From a bacterium (lineage in GTDB: Bacteria; Verrucomicrobiota; Verrucomicrobiia; Limisphaerales; RI-55), in contig WGOC01000010.1 of the NCBI GenBank assembly GCA_016124235.1, forward strand, positions 151,578 to 215,577: a stretch of 64,000 bases of DNA, written 5' to 3'. Positions 10,083-18,700 of the stretch are shown here, one piece after another. How positions within the stretch are numbered: position 1 is the stretch's first letter; each line of letters starts with the position of its first letter. The notes below the pieces were generated by a model. That model saw nothing but the letters and a program-made list of their open reading frames with translations. It was not told where the DNA came from and did not search any database. The position numbers and the translations under genes are program-made.

Positions 10083-11543
10083 ATGGACCCGTTGCGCGAA
10101 CACTACAAAGCCATCACTCGTCGTCACTTTTTTGCCAAAGGCGCTTTGGGGTTGGGCACCGCCGCACTGTCCTCGCTGCTGGCCCGGACGAATCTGCTCG
10201 GCGCTGAGCTGGCATCCACCAGCGGCATCCTCGGCGCACCGCATTTTGCGCCGACGGCCAAGCGTGCCATCTATCTCTTCATGGCCGGCGCGCCCAGCCA
10301 GATGGACATGTTCGACTACAAGCCGAAGATGGAGGAGCTGTTTAACAAGGATCTGCCGGAATCGATCCGCAAAGGTCAACGGCTCACGACCATGACGTCG
10401 GGCCAGAAGCGCTTTCCCATTGCTCCTTCAAAATACGCTTTCAAACAACACGGCCAGAGCGGTGCGTGGGTCAGCGAATTGATGCCCTACACCGCGCGCA
10501 TGGTGGATGACATCGCGATCATCAAGACGATCAACACCGAGGCGATCAATCACGATCCGGCGATCACTTACATTTGCACGGGTCACCAGTTGCCCGGCCG
10601 GGCGAGTCTGGGCTCGTGGTTGAGCTACGGTCTTGGAACCATGAACCGCAATCTGCCGACGTTCGTGGTGATGACACCATCGTGGACCGGCCGCAAGGAA
10701 GCCCAGGCGCTCTACAACCGGCTTTGGGGTTCCGGATTTTTGCCGAGTAAATACCAGGGTGTGTCCCTACGCTCAGCCGGCGATCCGGTGCTATTTCTTT
10801 CCAACCCGCCCGGCATCGATCGCGACATGCGCGCCCGTATGCTGGCGCGTTTGAACAAGTTCAACGAACGCACGTTCACCGAGATGGGCGATCCTGATAC
10901 GCAGACGCGAATCGATCAGTATGAAATGGCGTTTAACATGCAGGCGTCGGTTCCGGAATTGACCGACACCTCCGGCGAATCCGAGGCCACTCTCGAAATG
11001 TACGGTCCGGACGTGAAGAAGTCCGGCACCTTCGCGCATAGCTGTTTGCTCGCCCGGCGCATGATCGAACGCGATGTTCGCTTCGTGCAAATCTTCCATC
11101 GTGGCTGGGATCAACACGGCAACATTGCCGGCGATCTGCCCAACCAATGTCACGACGTCGATCAACCGAGCTGGGCCTTGGTGCAGGATTTGAAAGCCCG
11201 CGGACTGCTGGACGATACGCTCGTTGTCTGGGGTGGCGAATTTGGCCGCACGATTTACTGCCAGGGCAATCTTACTCCCGAAAACTACGGCCGCGATCAT
11301 CATCCTCGTTGCTTCACGGTTTGGATGGCCGGCGGCGGCATCAAACCGGGTGTGGTTTACGGTGAGACCGACGACTTCAGTTACAATATCGTCAAGGACC
11401 CAGTGCACATTCACGACATGAACGCGACGATTCTTCGCTGTCTGGGCATCGACAACAAGAAGTTGACCTTCAAGTTTCAAGGTCTTGATATGCGGCTCAC
11501 CGGTGTCGAGGATCACAGCCCGGTGCAAGGGATTCTGGCATAG
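10083..11543 (+). CDS. Tat-exported DUF1501 protein
   Basis: A 486-residue member of the DUF1501 family, related to the alkaline phosphatase/sulfatase superfamily. The N-terminus carries a twin-arginine motif ([13 protein letters not shown]) before a hydrophobic stretch, so export by Tat is expected. ATG 10083 is preferred to a TTG at 10074 because AAGGA at 10069-10073 sits nine bases upstream of it. The stop codon of the preceding cytochrome/DUF1553 gene ends at 10077, so the two are almost certainly co-transcribed and translationally linked. In Planctomycetes and Verrucomicrobiota the pair recurs in many copies per genome and is thought to act on complex polysaccharides. Metal-binding His/Asp positions (GGEFGRT, GRDHHP) are visible near the C-terminus. 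Confidence 0.9.
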   Translation: MDPLREHYKAITRRHFFAKGALGLGTAALSSLLARTNLLGAELASTSGILGAPHFAPTAKRAIYLFMAGAPSQMDMFDYKPKMEELFNKDLPESIRKGQRLTTMTSGQKRFPIAPSKYAFKQHGQSGAWVSELMPYTARMVDDIAIIKTINTEAINHDPAITYICTGHQLPGRASLGSWLSYGLGTMNRNLPTFVVMTPSWTGRKEAQALYNRLWGSGFLPSKYQGVSLRSAGDPVLFLSNPPGIDRDMRARMLARLNKFNERTFTEMGDPDTQTRIDQYEMAFNMQASVPELTDTSGESEATLEMYGPDVKKSGTFAHSCLLARRMIERDVRFVQIFHRGWDQHGNIAGDLPNQCHDVDQPSWALVQDLKARGLLDDTLVVWGGEFGRTIYCQGNLTPENYGRDHHPRCFTVWMAGGGIKPGVVYGETDDFSYNIVKDPVHIHDMNATILRCLGIDNKKLTFKFQGLDMRLTGVEDHSPVQGILA

Positions 11544-12067
11544 AGACAATAGAGTTCATAATTGTGGCGTGGTGTGATAATATAAAGCCTAGGGCAGGTT
11601 GGAAAAAAGGGGCACGTTCGGTCATAAAAAAATCTACGCGGCCACAACAGATGCGCTTCCAGCATCGTTGCGAAGTTACACGGTGATTGAAGGCAAACAG
11701 GTCACCGTAACTACAAATTACGATCACACAAAACGTTACGACTTGAAGGGAGCTGTGGTGGCGAGCGGCATCAAGCATCTTACTGGATTCGATATGCCGG
11801 TGTATCCAAAACGTCGCTTCCAACACGGCGCCGTGAAACCGGATCAATTGAAGAGCTTCCTGCGCACATCAGAGCCCGTCATGCGTCGTCGCTTGCAGGA
11901 GCTGTTTAATTGAGTTGGTCAGCCGCGTGAGCAAAGAACGTTGCGCGCTGGGCCAAACGGCTCTGCCGGCTTAATTGGTCAGTTCATTCGCATTCAGGGA
12001 GTTGAGACTTTGAGCGAGCGAAAGGTGCTGACCCGGTTCAATGATCAGGGATTCCAAAAGCCCTGCC
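11544..12067. other. Gene-poor stretch with orphan small ORF
   Basis: This 524-base stretch looks more AT-rich than its neighbours. It contains one plausible short reading frame (11593-11913, described separately). A weak promoter-like pair (TTCATA, 17 bases, TAATAT) lies just after the DUF1501 stop. No RNA gene, terminator or convincing repeat was recognised. Confidence 0.4.
11599..11913 (+). CDS. Small hypothetical protein or gene remnant
   Basis: A frame opened by a stop at 11590 encodes up to 104 residues from a TTG codon. The protein is basic and contains protein-like stretches (YDLKGAVVASGIKHLTGFD, YPKRRFQHGAV), which suggests a once real gene, but I recognise no family. There is no good ribosome binding site and only an uncommon start codon. 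The most likely reading is a 3' remnant of a longer gene, left by deletion or transfer; a genuine small protein is the alternative. Confidence 0.3.
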   Translation: MEKRGTFGHKKIYAATTDALPASLRSYTVIEGKQVTVTTNYDHTKRYDLKGAVVASGIKHLTGFDMPVYPKRRFQHGAVKPDQLKSFLRTSEPVMRRRLQELFN

Positions 12068-12802
12068 ATGAAACGCAACGTTGCCCTTCTGCTCGCAGCC
12101 GCGATGTTTTCCGGTTGCACCACGGTCTCCCATAGCGCGTCCCCTCGTGTGATTCAATTTTCGGGATTCGATTGGGTTGTGAAGAATTACTCGGGACAAG
12201 TCGGTCCCGGGCCCAATTATTTCTCGGACGACAGCCGCAACGTGTGGATCGACTCGCTCGGGCGGCTTCATCTCAAAATCGAGAAGCGAAAAGGCAAATG
12301 GTACTGCGGCGAGGTCGTCTGCACCCAATCGCTCGGACTGGGAACCTATCGCTTCTATTTCGATTCCGACGTGGCCGGACTGGATCCGAACGTGGTGCTG
12401 GGCTTGTTCACCTGGAGCAACACACCGGACTACAACAATCGCGAGATCGACATCGAATTTTCCCGTTGGGGTGACCGCAATGGACCCAACGCGCAATTTG
12501 TGGTCCAGCCATATACTTTTCCGAACAACTTGTGGACCTATTTTCTGCCGGCAGGTCTGACGCAAACCACTCATTCCTTCACGTGGGCTCCGGGAGCTGT
12601 TTTGTTTCGGAGTGCGGTCGGGCATCAAGCCAATCCCTCGGCTAACGACGTAATCGCCGAGCACGAAATTGACAGTCCGGACGTTCCACCTGCCGGAGAC
12701 GAAACTCCGCGAATCAATCTTTGGTTGCGTCAGGGATTGCAGCCGACGAATCGGCGCAGCGTTGAGGTCGTGATCACTGCTTTCGAATTTGAGCCGTTGT
12801 GA
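12068..12802 (+). CDS. GH16-like glycoside hydrolase lipoprotein
   Basis: The 244-residue product begins with a lipoprotein signal (MKRNVALLLAAAMFSGC), so it should be tethered at the cell envelope. The centre carries E-I-D-I-E (residues 126-130), matching the ExDxxE catalytic motif of family 16 beta-glucanases, in a concanavalin-A-like beta-sandwich context (GTYRFYFDSD, VLGLFTWSN, NREIDIEFSRWG). GH16 enzymes cut beta-1,3 or beta-1,4 glucans or galactans; the specificity is not readable here. The frame extends nine codons upstream, but the lipobox supports ATG 12068. It converges on the membrane protein gene with only 25 bases between stops. Confidence 0.75.
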   Translation: MKRNVALLLAAAMFSGCTTVSHSASPRVIQFSGFDWVVKNYSGQVGPGPNYFSDDSRNVWIDSLGRLHLKIEKRKGKWYCGEVVCTQSLGLGTYRFYFDSDVAGLDPNVVLGLFTWSNTPDYNNREIDIEFSRWGDRNGPNAQFVVQPYTFPNNLWTYFLPAGLTQTTHSFTWAPGAVLFRSAVGHQANPSANDVIAEHEIDSPDVPPAGDETPRINLWLRQGLQPTNRRSVEVVITAFEFEPL

Positions 12803-12827
12803 GCGACGCGCCCGAATGCCATTTGCA

Positions 12828-13436
12828 TTAATTTGATTCGAGACGTTTCTGCACGAAGCGGGCTGAAAGCCTTTGCGCCCAGTTCCGGAGCACGGAAACA
12901 AAGATGCGATCGGCGCGCCGATTGAAAACGCCGACCACGGAATCGCCCAAAGTCAGCGGCAGTTTCAGGCAGTAATAGAAAAGCACCAGAGTGAACACGC
13001 GATTGGGCCAAGCATCGAGCGGCCATTGATGAGCCCCACTCAACGCATAGCGATAGGTCAACGGTCCGAAATAGAAGAGCGGCCAGATGTCCTGCGGTGT
13101 GGGCCCACGCGAGCCGACGAGATCACAGAGGAAGTGCAAGTGAATCACCAGCAAGCAAAGCATTGCCACCCGCCAGCGGCACCTGGCGAATGCGGCGAGG
13201 ACGAGTGACATCGCAACCGCGCCAGCAATGCCGTGCAGGAGGAAATGGTGGTACTGCTGATAATAGTAGAAGCTGTCGCCGCCGTGGATAGCCTGCCCAC
13301 CAAGGTCAATCAAAAGCCCCGCGCCATCCAGATCCGGCAGGATGCCGCTCAAGACAACGAGTCGACGATCTCGCAAATTGTCAGTCGCTTTTGCGGCAAC
13401 CAACCAACTGGCGAAGAGATGAGTTACCGGCGACAT
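12828..13436 (-). CDS. YdjM/DUF457-like membrane metal-dependent hydrolase
   Basis: This 202-residue protein is predicted to be an integral membrane protein with about four to five hydrophobic segments. The order of conserved motifs fits the YdjM-like family of inner-membrane metal-dependent hydrolases: an early His (MSPVTHLFASW), GILPDLDG, an HHFLLHG cluster and HLHFLCDLVGSRG. The substrate of this family is unknown. It ends convergently with the GH16-like gene and lies downstream of the dehydrogenase gene on the same strand, about 90 bases away, so it could share its transcript. Confidence 0.65.
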   Translation of the reverse strand: MSPVTHLFASWLVAAKATDNLRDRRLVVLSGILPDLDGAGLLIDLGGQAIHGGDSFYYYQQYHHFLLHGIAGAVAMSLVLAAFARCRWRVAMLCLLVIHLHFLCDLVGSRGPTPQDIWPLFYFGPLTYRYALSGAHQWPLDAWPNRVFTLVLFYYCLKLPLTLGDSVVGVFNRRADRIFVSVLRNWAQRLSARFVQKRLESN

Positions 13437-13528
13437 GACTCAAAGTTCACCGAGGCATATCCTCGACACCTTGATTCAGACACCGCGCGACGCGAAAAGT
13501 TGTGCGTCTGTATTTCGAAGCGCACCGC

Positions 13529-14968
13529 TCAGTCGGCCACGGCTTCGATCCGGACAACCTGTGAGTCCTTGTTGTTTTCCCAGCCGGTTCCAAATTCGAT
13601 GCAATAAAGCGCGCCGTCCGGACCCAGTTCGAGTTCGATCGGCCGCTTGAGTTTGATCTCCGGTGCGAATGGTTCCATGCCCGTCATTTCACCTTTGTCG
13701 TCGAGCATCACAGCCATGATCCAATGCCGTTCCCAATCGTAAAGGAACAGGGTGTTGTCGTACTTTGCGGGAAGCTTGCGTGTCGATTTCAGGTCCGGAT
13801 CAAAATGATAAACCGGGCCGGCGCAGGCGCAGCGTCCGCCCGAGCCGAGTTGGCGGAACCGAGCTGAAGGCGAATACGGATACCAGATCCAGGCCGGGCG
13901 GGCGGGCGGCAGTGTCTTCAGTCCCGTATTTCGAGGAGAAAGATTTTCCGGTGATTTCGGATCTTCTGCTGGTCCCGATTGCTTCGTTGCAAAATCGTAC
14001 ATGCGATAGGGCTTGTTATCGGCGATCACAAACGGCCAGCCGAAGTTGCCCGCTGTCTTTGTGTGATTGAATTCATCGAAACCGGCCGGGCCACGGTTCT
14101 CCCCGATCACGCGCGCGTCCGGTCCGACCTCGCCCCAGTAAAGCGTGCCCGTCCGGCGATCCACCGAGATGCGAAACGGATTGCGGTCGCCCATAGTGAA
14201 GATCTCCGGTCGCGTGTTCGCGGTGCGAGGCGGAAACAAATTGCCCGCCGGGATCGTGTAGGTACCGTCCGCGTTCGGATGGATGCGAAGGATTTTTCCC
14301 CGCAGATCGTTGGAGTTACCCGCCGACCGTCCCGCGTCGAAGGTGTGGCGGCCCGACCGATAATCGGTGGGCGAATAGCCTTCCGATTCGAACGGGTTTG
14401 TATTGTCGCCCGTGGAGAGAAACAAGTTGTCGTCACCATCAAACGCCAGTGAGCCCGCTTCGTGGCAGCAGACTTCACGCTGCGTCGCGACCTGGAGAAT
14501 GCGCTTCTCCGACGCGCGATCGATTTCATCACCGTTGAGCGTAAAGCGCGAAAGCCGGTTGCCGTTGTCGTTTTCCGGCGACCAGTAAATGTAGATCCAG
14601 TGATTTATGGCGAAGCCGGGATCCTGGGTCACGCTCATCAAGCCGGTCTCCCAACTTCCTTCGTCTTTTTCCCCGGTGTTGTTTGCGTTGAACCGAGCAT
14701 GAACGTCGAACTTCGCGGCCAGGACGGTCTTGCCCGAGTCCGGCTTCCAGATGCGCACTTTGCCGAAACGTTCAATGAACAACACGCGACCATCCGGCAG
14801 TACGGTCAACTCCATCGGGTTGTCGCATTGGTCTTCGAGAACGACTTTTCGAAATGATTCGTTAGATTCTGCGGCAATCGTACGGGCAAAAGGCAAAACG
14901 AAATAAGCAGACAAAACTACGAACGCGATGAATCGCATCGATTTGAAAGAAGGAGCACGCTTGGGCAT
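13529..14968 (-). CDS. PQQ-type glucose/sorbosone dehydrogenase-like protein, exported
   Basis: The product (479 residues from this start) has a signal peptide (SMRFIAFVVLSAYFVLPFA) and a six-bladed propeller typical of soluble aldose sugar dehydrogenases. Motifs include NPMELTVLPDGRVLFIERFG at the start of the propeller, ETGLMSVTQDPGF, GSLAFDGDDNLFLSTGD, and a later TAGNFGWPF. The family oxidises sugars with PQQ, though many Verrucomicrobiota members are only tentatively enzymes. An earlier ATG at 15043 overlaps the stop of the sigma-factor gene as ATGA; using it would give an unusually long positive region before the signal, so 14968 is preferred, with real doubt. It is the last gene of the kinase-sigma-dehydrogenase run. 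Confidence 0.8.
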   Translation of the reverse strand: MPKRAPSFKSMRFIAFVVLSAYFVLPFARTIAAESNESFRKVVLEDQCDNPMELTVLPDGRVLFIERFGKVRIWKPDSGKTVLAAKFDVHARFNANNTGEKDEGSWETGLMSVTQDPGFAINHWIYIYWSPENDNGNRLSRFTLNGDEIDRASEKRILQVATQREVCCHEAGSLAFDGDDNLFLSTGDNTNPFESEGYSPTDYRSGRHTFDAGRSAGNSNDLRGKILRIHPNADGTYTIPAGNLFPPRTANTRPEIFTMGDRNPFRISVDRRTGTLYWGEVGPDARVIGENRGPAGFDEFNHTKTAGNFGWPFVIADNKPYRMYDFATKQSGPAEDPKSPENLSPRNTGLKTLPPARPAWIWYPYSPSARFRQLGSGGRCACAGPVYHFDPDLKSTRKLPAKYDNTLFLYDWERHWIMAVMLDDKGEMTGMEPFAPEIKLKRPIELELGPDGALYCIEFGTGWENNKDSQVVRIEAVAD

Positions 14969-15039
14969 CTGCGTGTTGTAGAAGATCCGACCACACGACG
15001 CAACTCGTGACACGGGGACTACCGACAAGGAAGTGAAAT

Positions 15040-15798
15040 TCATTGGCCAACCAAGGCGGCCTGCAATGATCGCAACTCTTCCTGAACTTGAGCTGGATCA
15101 TTGATCGTTTGCGCTATCTCGTCGCGGAGCAACTGCCGGTAACGCTTGCGCAGCCGATGGACCGCGACCCGCACGGCGCCTTCTTCCAAGCCGAGTTTTT
15201 CCGCCGCGTCCGCGTATGGAATCGCCGCCTCACCGAGCATCAGATAGCCGCGTGATTGTTCGAAGAGTTCAGCGCGTCCATCGGCGACGCACTCCGTTCG
15301 CAGACGCTCGACGACTTGTTCCAACAGCGTGATCGCCCATTCGCGATCGAAGAGCCGATCCGGGCTCGCGTGGTCCGGCGGGTCGATATGAAAGCGTTCG
15401 TCTGCGCTCTGCCAGTTGAGCGATAAAACCTGTGCTCCGCCCCCGCGTTTCTGGCGCCCGGTTTTGTCCCATTCGTTGGCGAGAAAATGCTTTAAAGAAG
15501 CGAGCAGGAAAGCGCGGAATTTCCCACGCTCGGCGTTGAGCCCTTCGAGGTAATTCTTTGAAAGGAACTTTTCGAAAAAGCCCTGCGTGAGATCTTCCGC
15601 GTCTTCGCGCGACTGACAACGTCGCCGAACGAAGGCGTAGAGCGGATACCAGTAGGTGCGGCAAAGGTCGGCGAGCGCGCGATCAGAATCCGGCGATGAC
15701 TTGCGACCTGCCTGCAGCACGGCCGTCCAGCGCGTAGTGACAAAAAGTCCATCGCGTCGCGGCAATGAAGAAGCAGAATCCGGCTCTTCCGTAGTCAT
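15040..15798 (-). CDS. ECF-type RNA polymerase sigma factor (kinase-associated)
   Basis: A 252-residue sigma-70 family protein of the extracytoplasmic-function class. Region 2 is visible in LCRTYWYPLYAFVRRRCQS and the DAEDLTQGFFEKF promoter-melting segment, and region 4 in AIPYADAAEKLGLEEGAVRVAVHRLRKRYRQLL. It is longer than a minimal ECF factor, with a C-terminal extension of about 30 residues. No anti-sigma gene is adjacent; instead its ATG overlaps the stop of the giant kinase gene by four bases (15795-15798). Kinase-paired ECF groups are known, and EcfP of Vibrio is activated by kinase PknT; the same logic here is an inference. Its targets cannot be read from the sequence. Confidence 0.9.
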   Translation of the reverse strand: MTTEEPDSASSLPRRDGLFVTTRWTAVLQAGRKSSPDSDRALADLCRTYWYPLYAFVRRRCQSREDAEDLTQGFFEKFLSKNYLEGLNAERGKFRAFLLASLKHFLANEWDKTGRQKRGGGAQVLSLNWQSADERFHIDPPDHASPDRLFDREWAITLLEQVVERLRTECVADGRAELFEQSRGYLMLGEAAIPYADAAEKLGLEEGAVRVAVHRLRKRYRQLLRDEIAQTINDPAQVQEELRSLQAALVGQ

Positions 15799-18700
15799 GG
15801 CTCATCCGGATGTTTCCACTGACGGTAGTCGCGCGTATCGGTTTCGGGGATGATCGCTTTTTCCTCCGGCTGAATGGGAAAAGAGCTGGCGAATGCCAGC
15901 GGTGATTGAGCACCGATGTTCGAAGATGCCGCCGGCGAACTGGTCGCAAACTGAAAATCATGTTCGCTGGCATCACGCAATTGCGGATCGATCAGAAGAC
16001 TGCGGGATTCTGGTGGCAGGTTTGTCGCGTTCCCACTGATCTGGTGGTTTTCGTCAAAGACCGGAATCCTCGCAACGGATTCGTTGTTCCAAAAGATATT
16101 GTCGTGTACGTCCGGTTTGCCCAACGGCGTTTTTAAATCCTGCCCACCGATCAACCCCTGGCTGATCGCCACCGGGTGTCCGACAAAAACATTGCTCACG
16201 ATTTGCGGTGACGCTCGGCCGAGCACGGACAACGCTTCCCGCTTGTTGCCGAAAAACGTGTTGCCGGAGATCAGATCCGAGTTCTCGAACCAGCATGACA
16301 TTCCACCCATTTCATTTCCGAAGAATACATTCCCACGAATGCTCGCCTTGGTATCTCCCGAGGCATAGACGCCCGAGCGGGCGTTGCCGAAAATCAAGTT
16401 GCCAACGATCTCGGGAGAAGTGCTGTCGTATCGGATACCGTGCCACGCGGCGCCGGAAATCCGCGAACTGTTTATCTTGAGATCAGATCCGGCGGCGGCC
16501 CGAATTCCCGCGTAGTAGCAATTCCGAATATCACTGTTGGCAACAGTCACGCTCGCGTTCGGTTCGCAACGAAGTCCGGTGTTCCACGCCGCCGCGACAA
16601 GGCAATGGTCGAGGGAAACGTTCGCGCCCGACTCAGCGACCAAACCATTCGCCGGTGAACCCACAATCGCGCAATCACTCAGTATCACTGACGAATCCGC
16701 GACTGCGACGACACTTGCCGGCAGAAGTTTTCCCTTGGCCGGTACGCCCGCGAGATGAAATCGAATTCCTTCGATCCGAAGAGTTTGAACCCCTTGAACT
16801 GAAATCACCGGCGGCGAATACTTTGTACGAGCCTGATTTTGAACAGCCGTCCGCTCCGCTGAAGTCGAGGCTGCGCTCCACTGTTTTTGGATCGCTTCGA
16901 ATTCTGCTTCCGTCGGTTCATGCCACGAGATCGCTGATTCAACGGTTGTCTTTTCCCAGCCGGCACCGACAAGCGTCAGCGGTCTGGCGATGACAATATT
17001 TTCAGCGAAATGCCCGGCACCAATGTGGATAACCGCGTTGTCTGGCGCTGCATCGACCGCCGCTTGAATGGTGTCGAATTTGCCGCCGCCCTCGATTTCG
17101 ACCACGCTGTCAGCATTCGTTGAAAGATTTTGAGCCGCGCGACGCTGATCTGCGAGTAATCGATAGCGAATGTGAATGCTTCGTGGCCGGCTGGAGAAAG
17201 CGAGGAGCTGAATGATCCCCGTGCCACCTTCAAGAGTACGAAACGCGTAAGTAGAGAAATGGTCAGCTCGATATTCCATGGCAGGCATGCCGGACACAGG
17301 GTGGCCGGCGAGAGTTGCGCGCAATTCGTCAGGAGTGATAGTTTCCCATTTTGAATCATCCACCGGGACGACCACCATGTCCTTGTGAACGACGCCCGGC
17401 ATCCTGCCAAATCCCGGCGGGATACCGTCGATCCGGGCGCTAATATCCACCCCGGAATCGACCTTCACCCGTTTGAATTCGGCATTGTAGTCCCTCATTT
17501 CTGTTTCACTGTAGTTTCCCTCCAGAACAGCATTCCATCTCGGCTTGAAGTAGCTTGTCAGTGAAACCAACTTGTGAGCGTCGAGATCAAACCAAACGAA
17601 ATCGGGAGGGAATGGCTCAGGCACCGCACAGTCAACTACGGGACCGAAGGACTCTTGTCTTTCTTTGAGGGCACTGCGATTCTCGGCCGTCGGGACGGCA
17701 ATCGGCGGCAACTTGACATCCTTCCAGCGCGCGGTCCGGATCGCGCGGGTTCCAATCTGGAACTCCTTCAATTGATCGAGGGGCAAATCAAACTCGAACG
17801 TCTCGGTCGTCAGCCGGCTGCCCGGGGTATAGTTCCGCGAATGGCCCGACGGAATTAGTTCGCGCCCGTCTGTCGCCAACGCCAGCGCGCCAAATCGCCG
17901 GGCGCCCAGTTTGTCAGAATCGATCGTCAACGTGACGAACGCTTTTCCACTGCTGTTGCTTCCCACCGCAGTCAACTGTGCCTCTCCCTCGAGAACCATC
18001 ATACCGGAGAAATCCGTCGCAACCGATCGCGTGTTCTGCAATGGCCCCGCCGCGTAGTCGAGTTGCACGTTCACGGCAGACGGCGGGATGCCGTCCGCGG
18101 GGCAGAGCGTCACCATCATCCAACTCCGGCCGCGTGTCGCCTCGTCAGCCGGATGAACACTCGAAGCCGACCGTCCACGCGCGCCCAGGTCTAGCGGTCG
18201 ATTATCGGCGCCGGTCAAGGTGACCTGAACCAGGCTCTGACGGTCGAAGGCCGGATGCGCAAACCAGAGATGAAGAAACGATGCGCTGGCCAGAGCCGGA
18301 TCGTCACCATGAACGCTGAATTCGGTGGGGCGTTCATGCTGAAGAACGGTCAGCTCCGACTGGTTGGTCACTGCGGTACCGTCCGGATGAAACGCGCTGG
18401 CGACGCCGTTGGACGTCCATTGATCCTGCCACGCCAGGAATCGGAGTTCTGGTTCAGCAGCGATGGCGGCAGCGGTGAACTTGGGAGGAGATTCGAGCAC
18501 TGGTGTCGCCTGGTGTACGAAGACCCGCTTCATTCGGAGATGAATCGCGGGTTTGGATGAATCCGTAGAATTCAATTGCATGATACCCGCCGTACCTTCA
18601 CGTGTGCGAAAGCCGAGTGTGACGGGGGCGTTGGACGGTACTGAAACCTCGGTTTGCATTTGGCCCTTTTCACCCAACAGCGTTTCCAAAGTTGCGGGCG

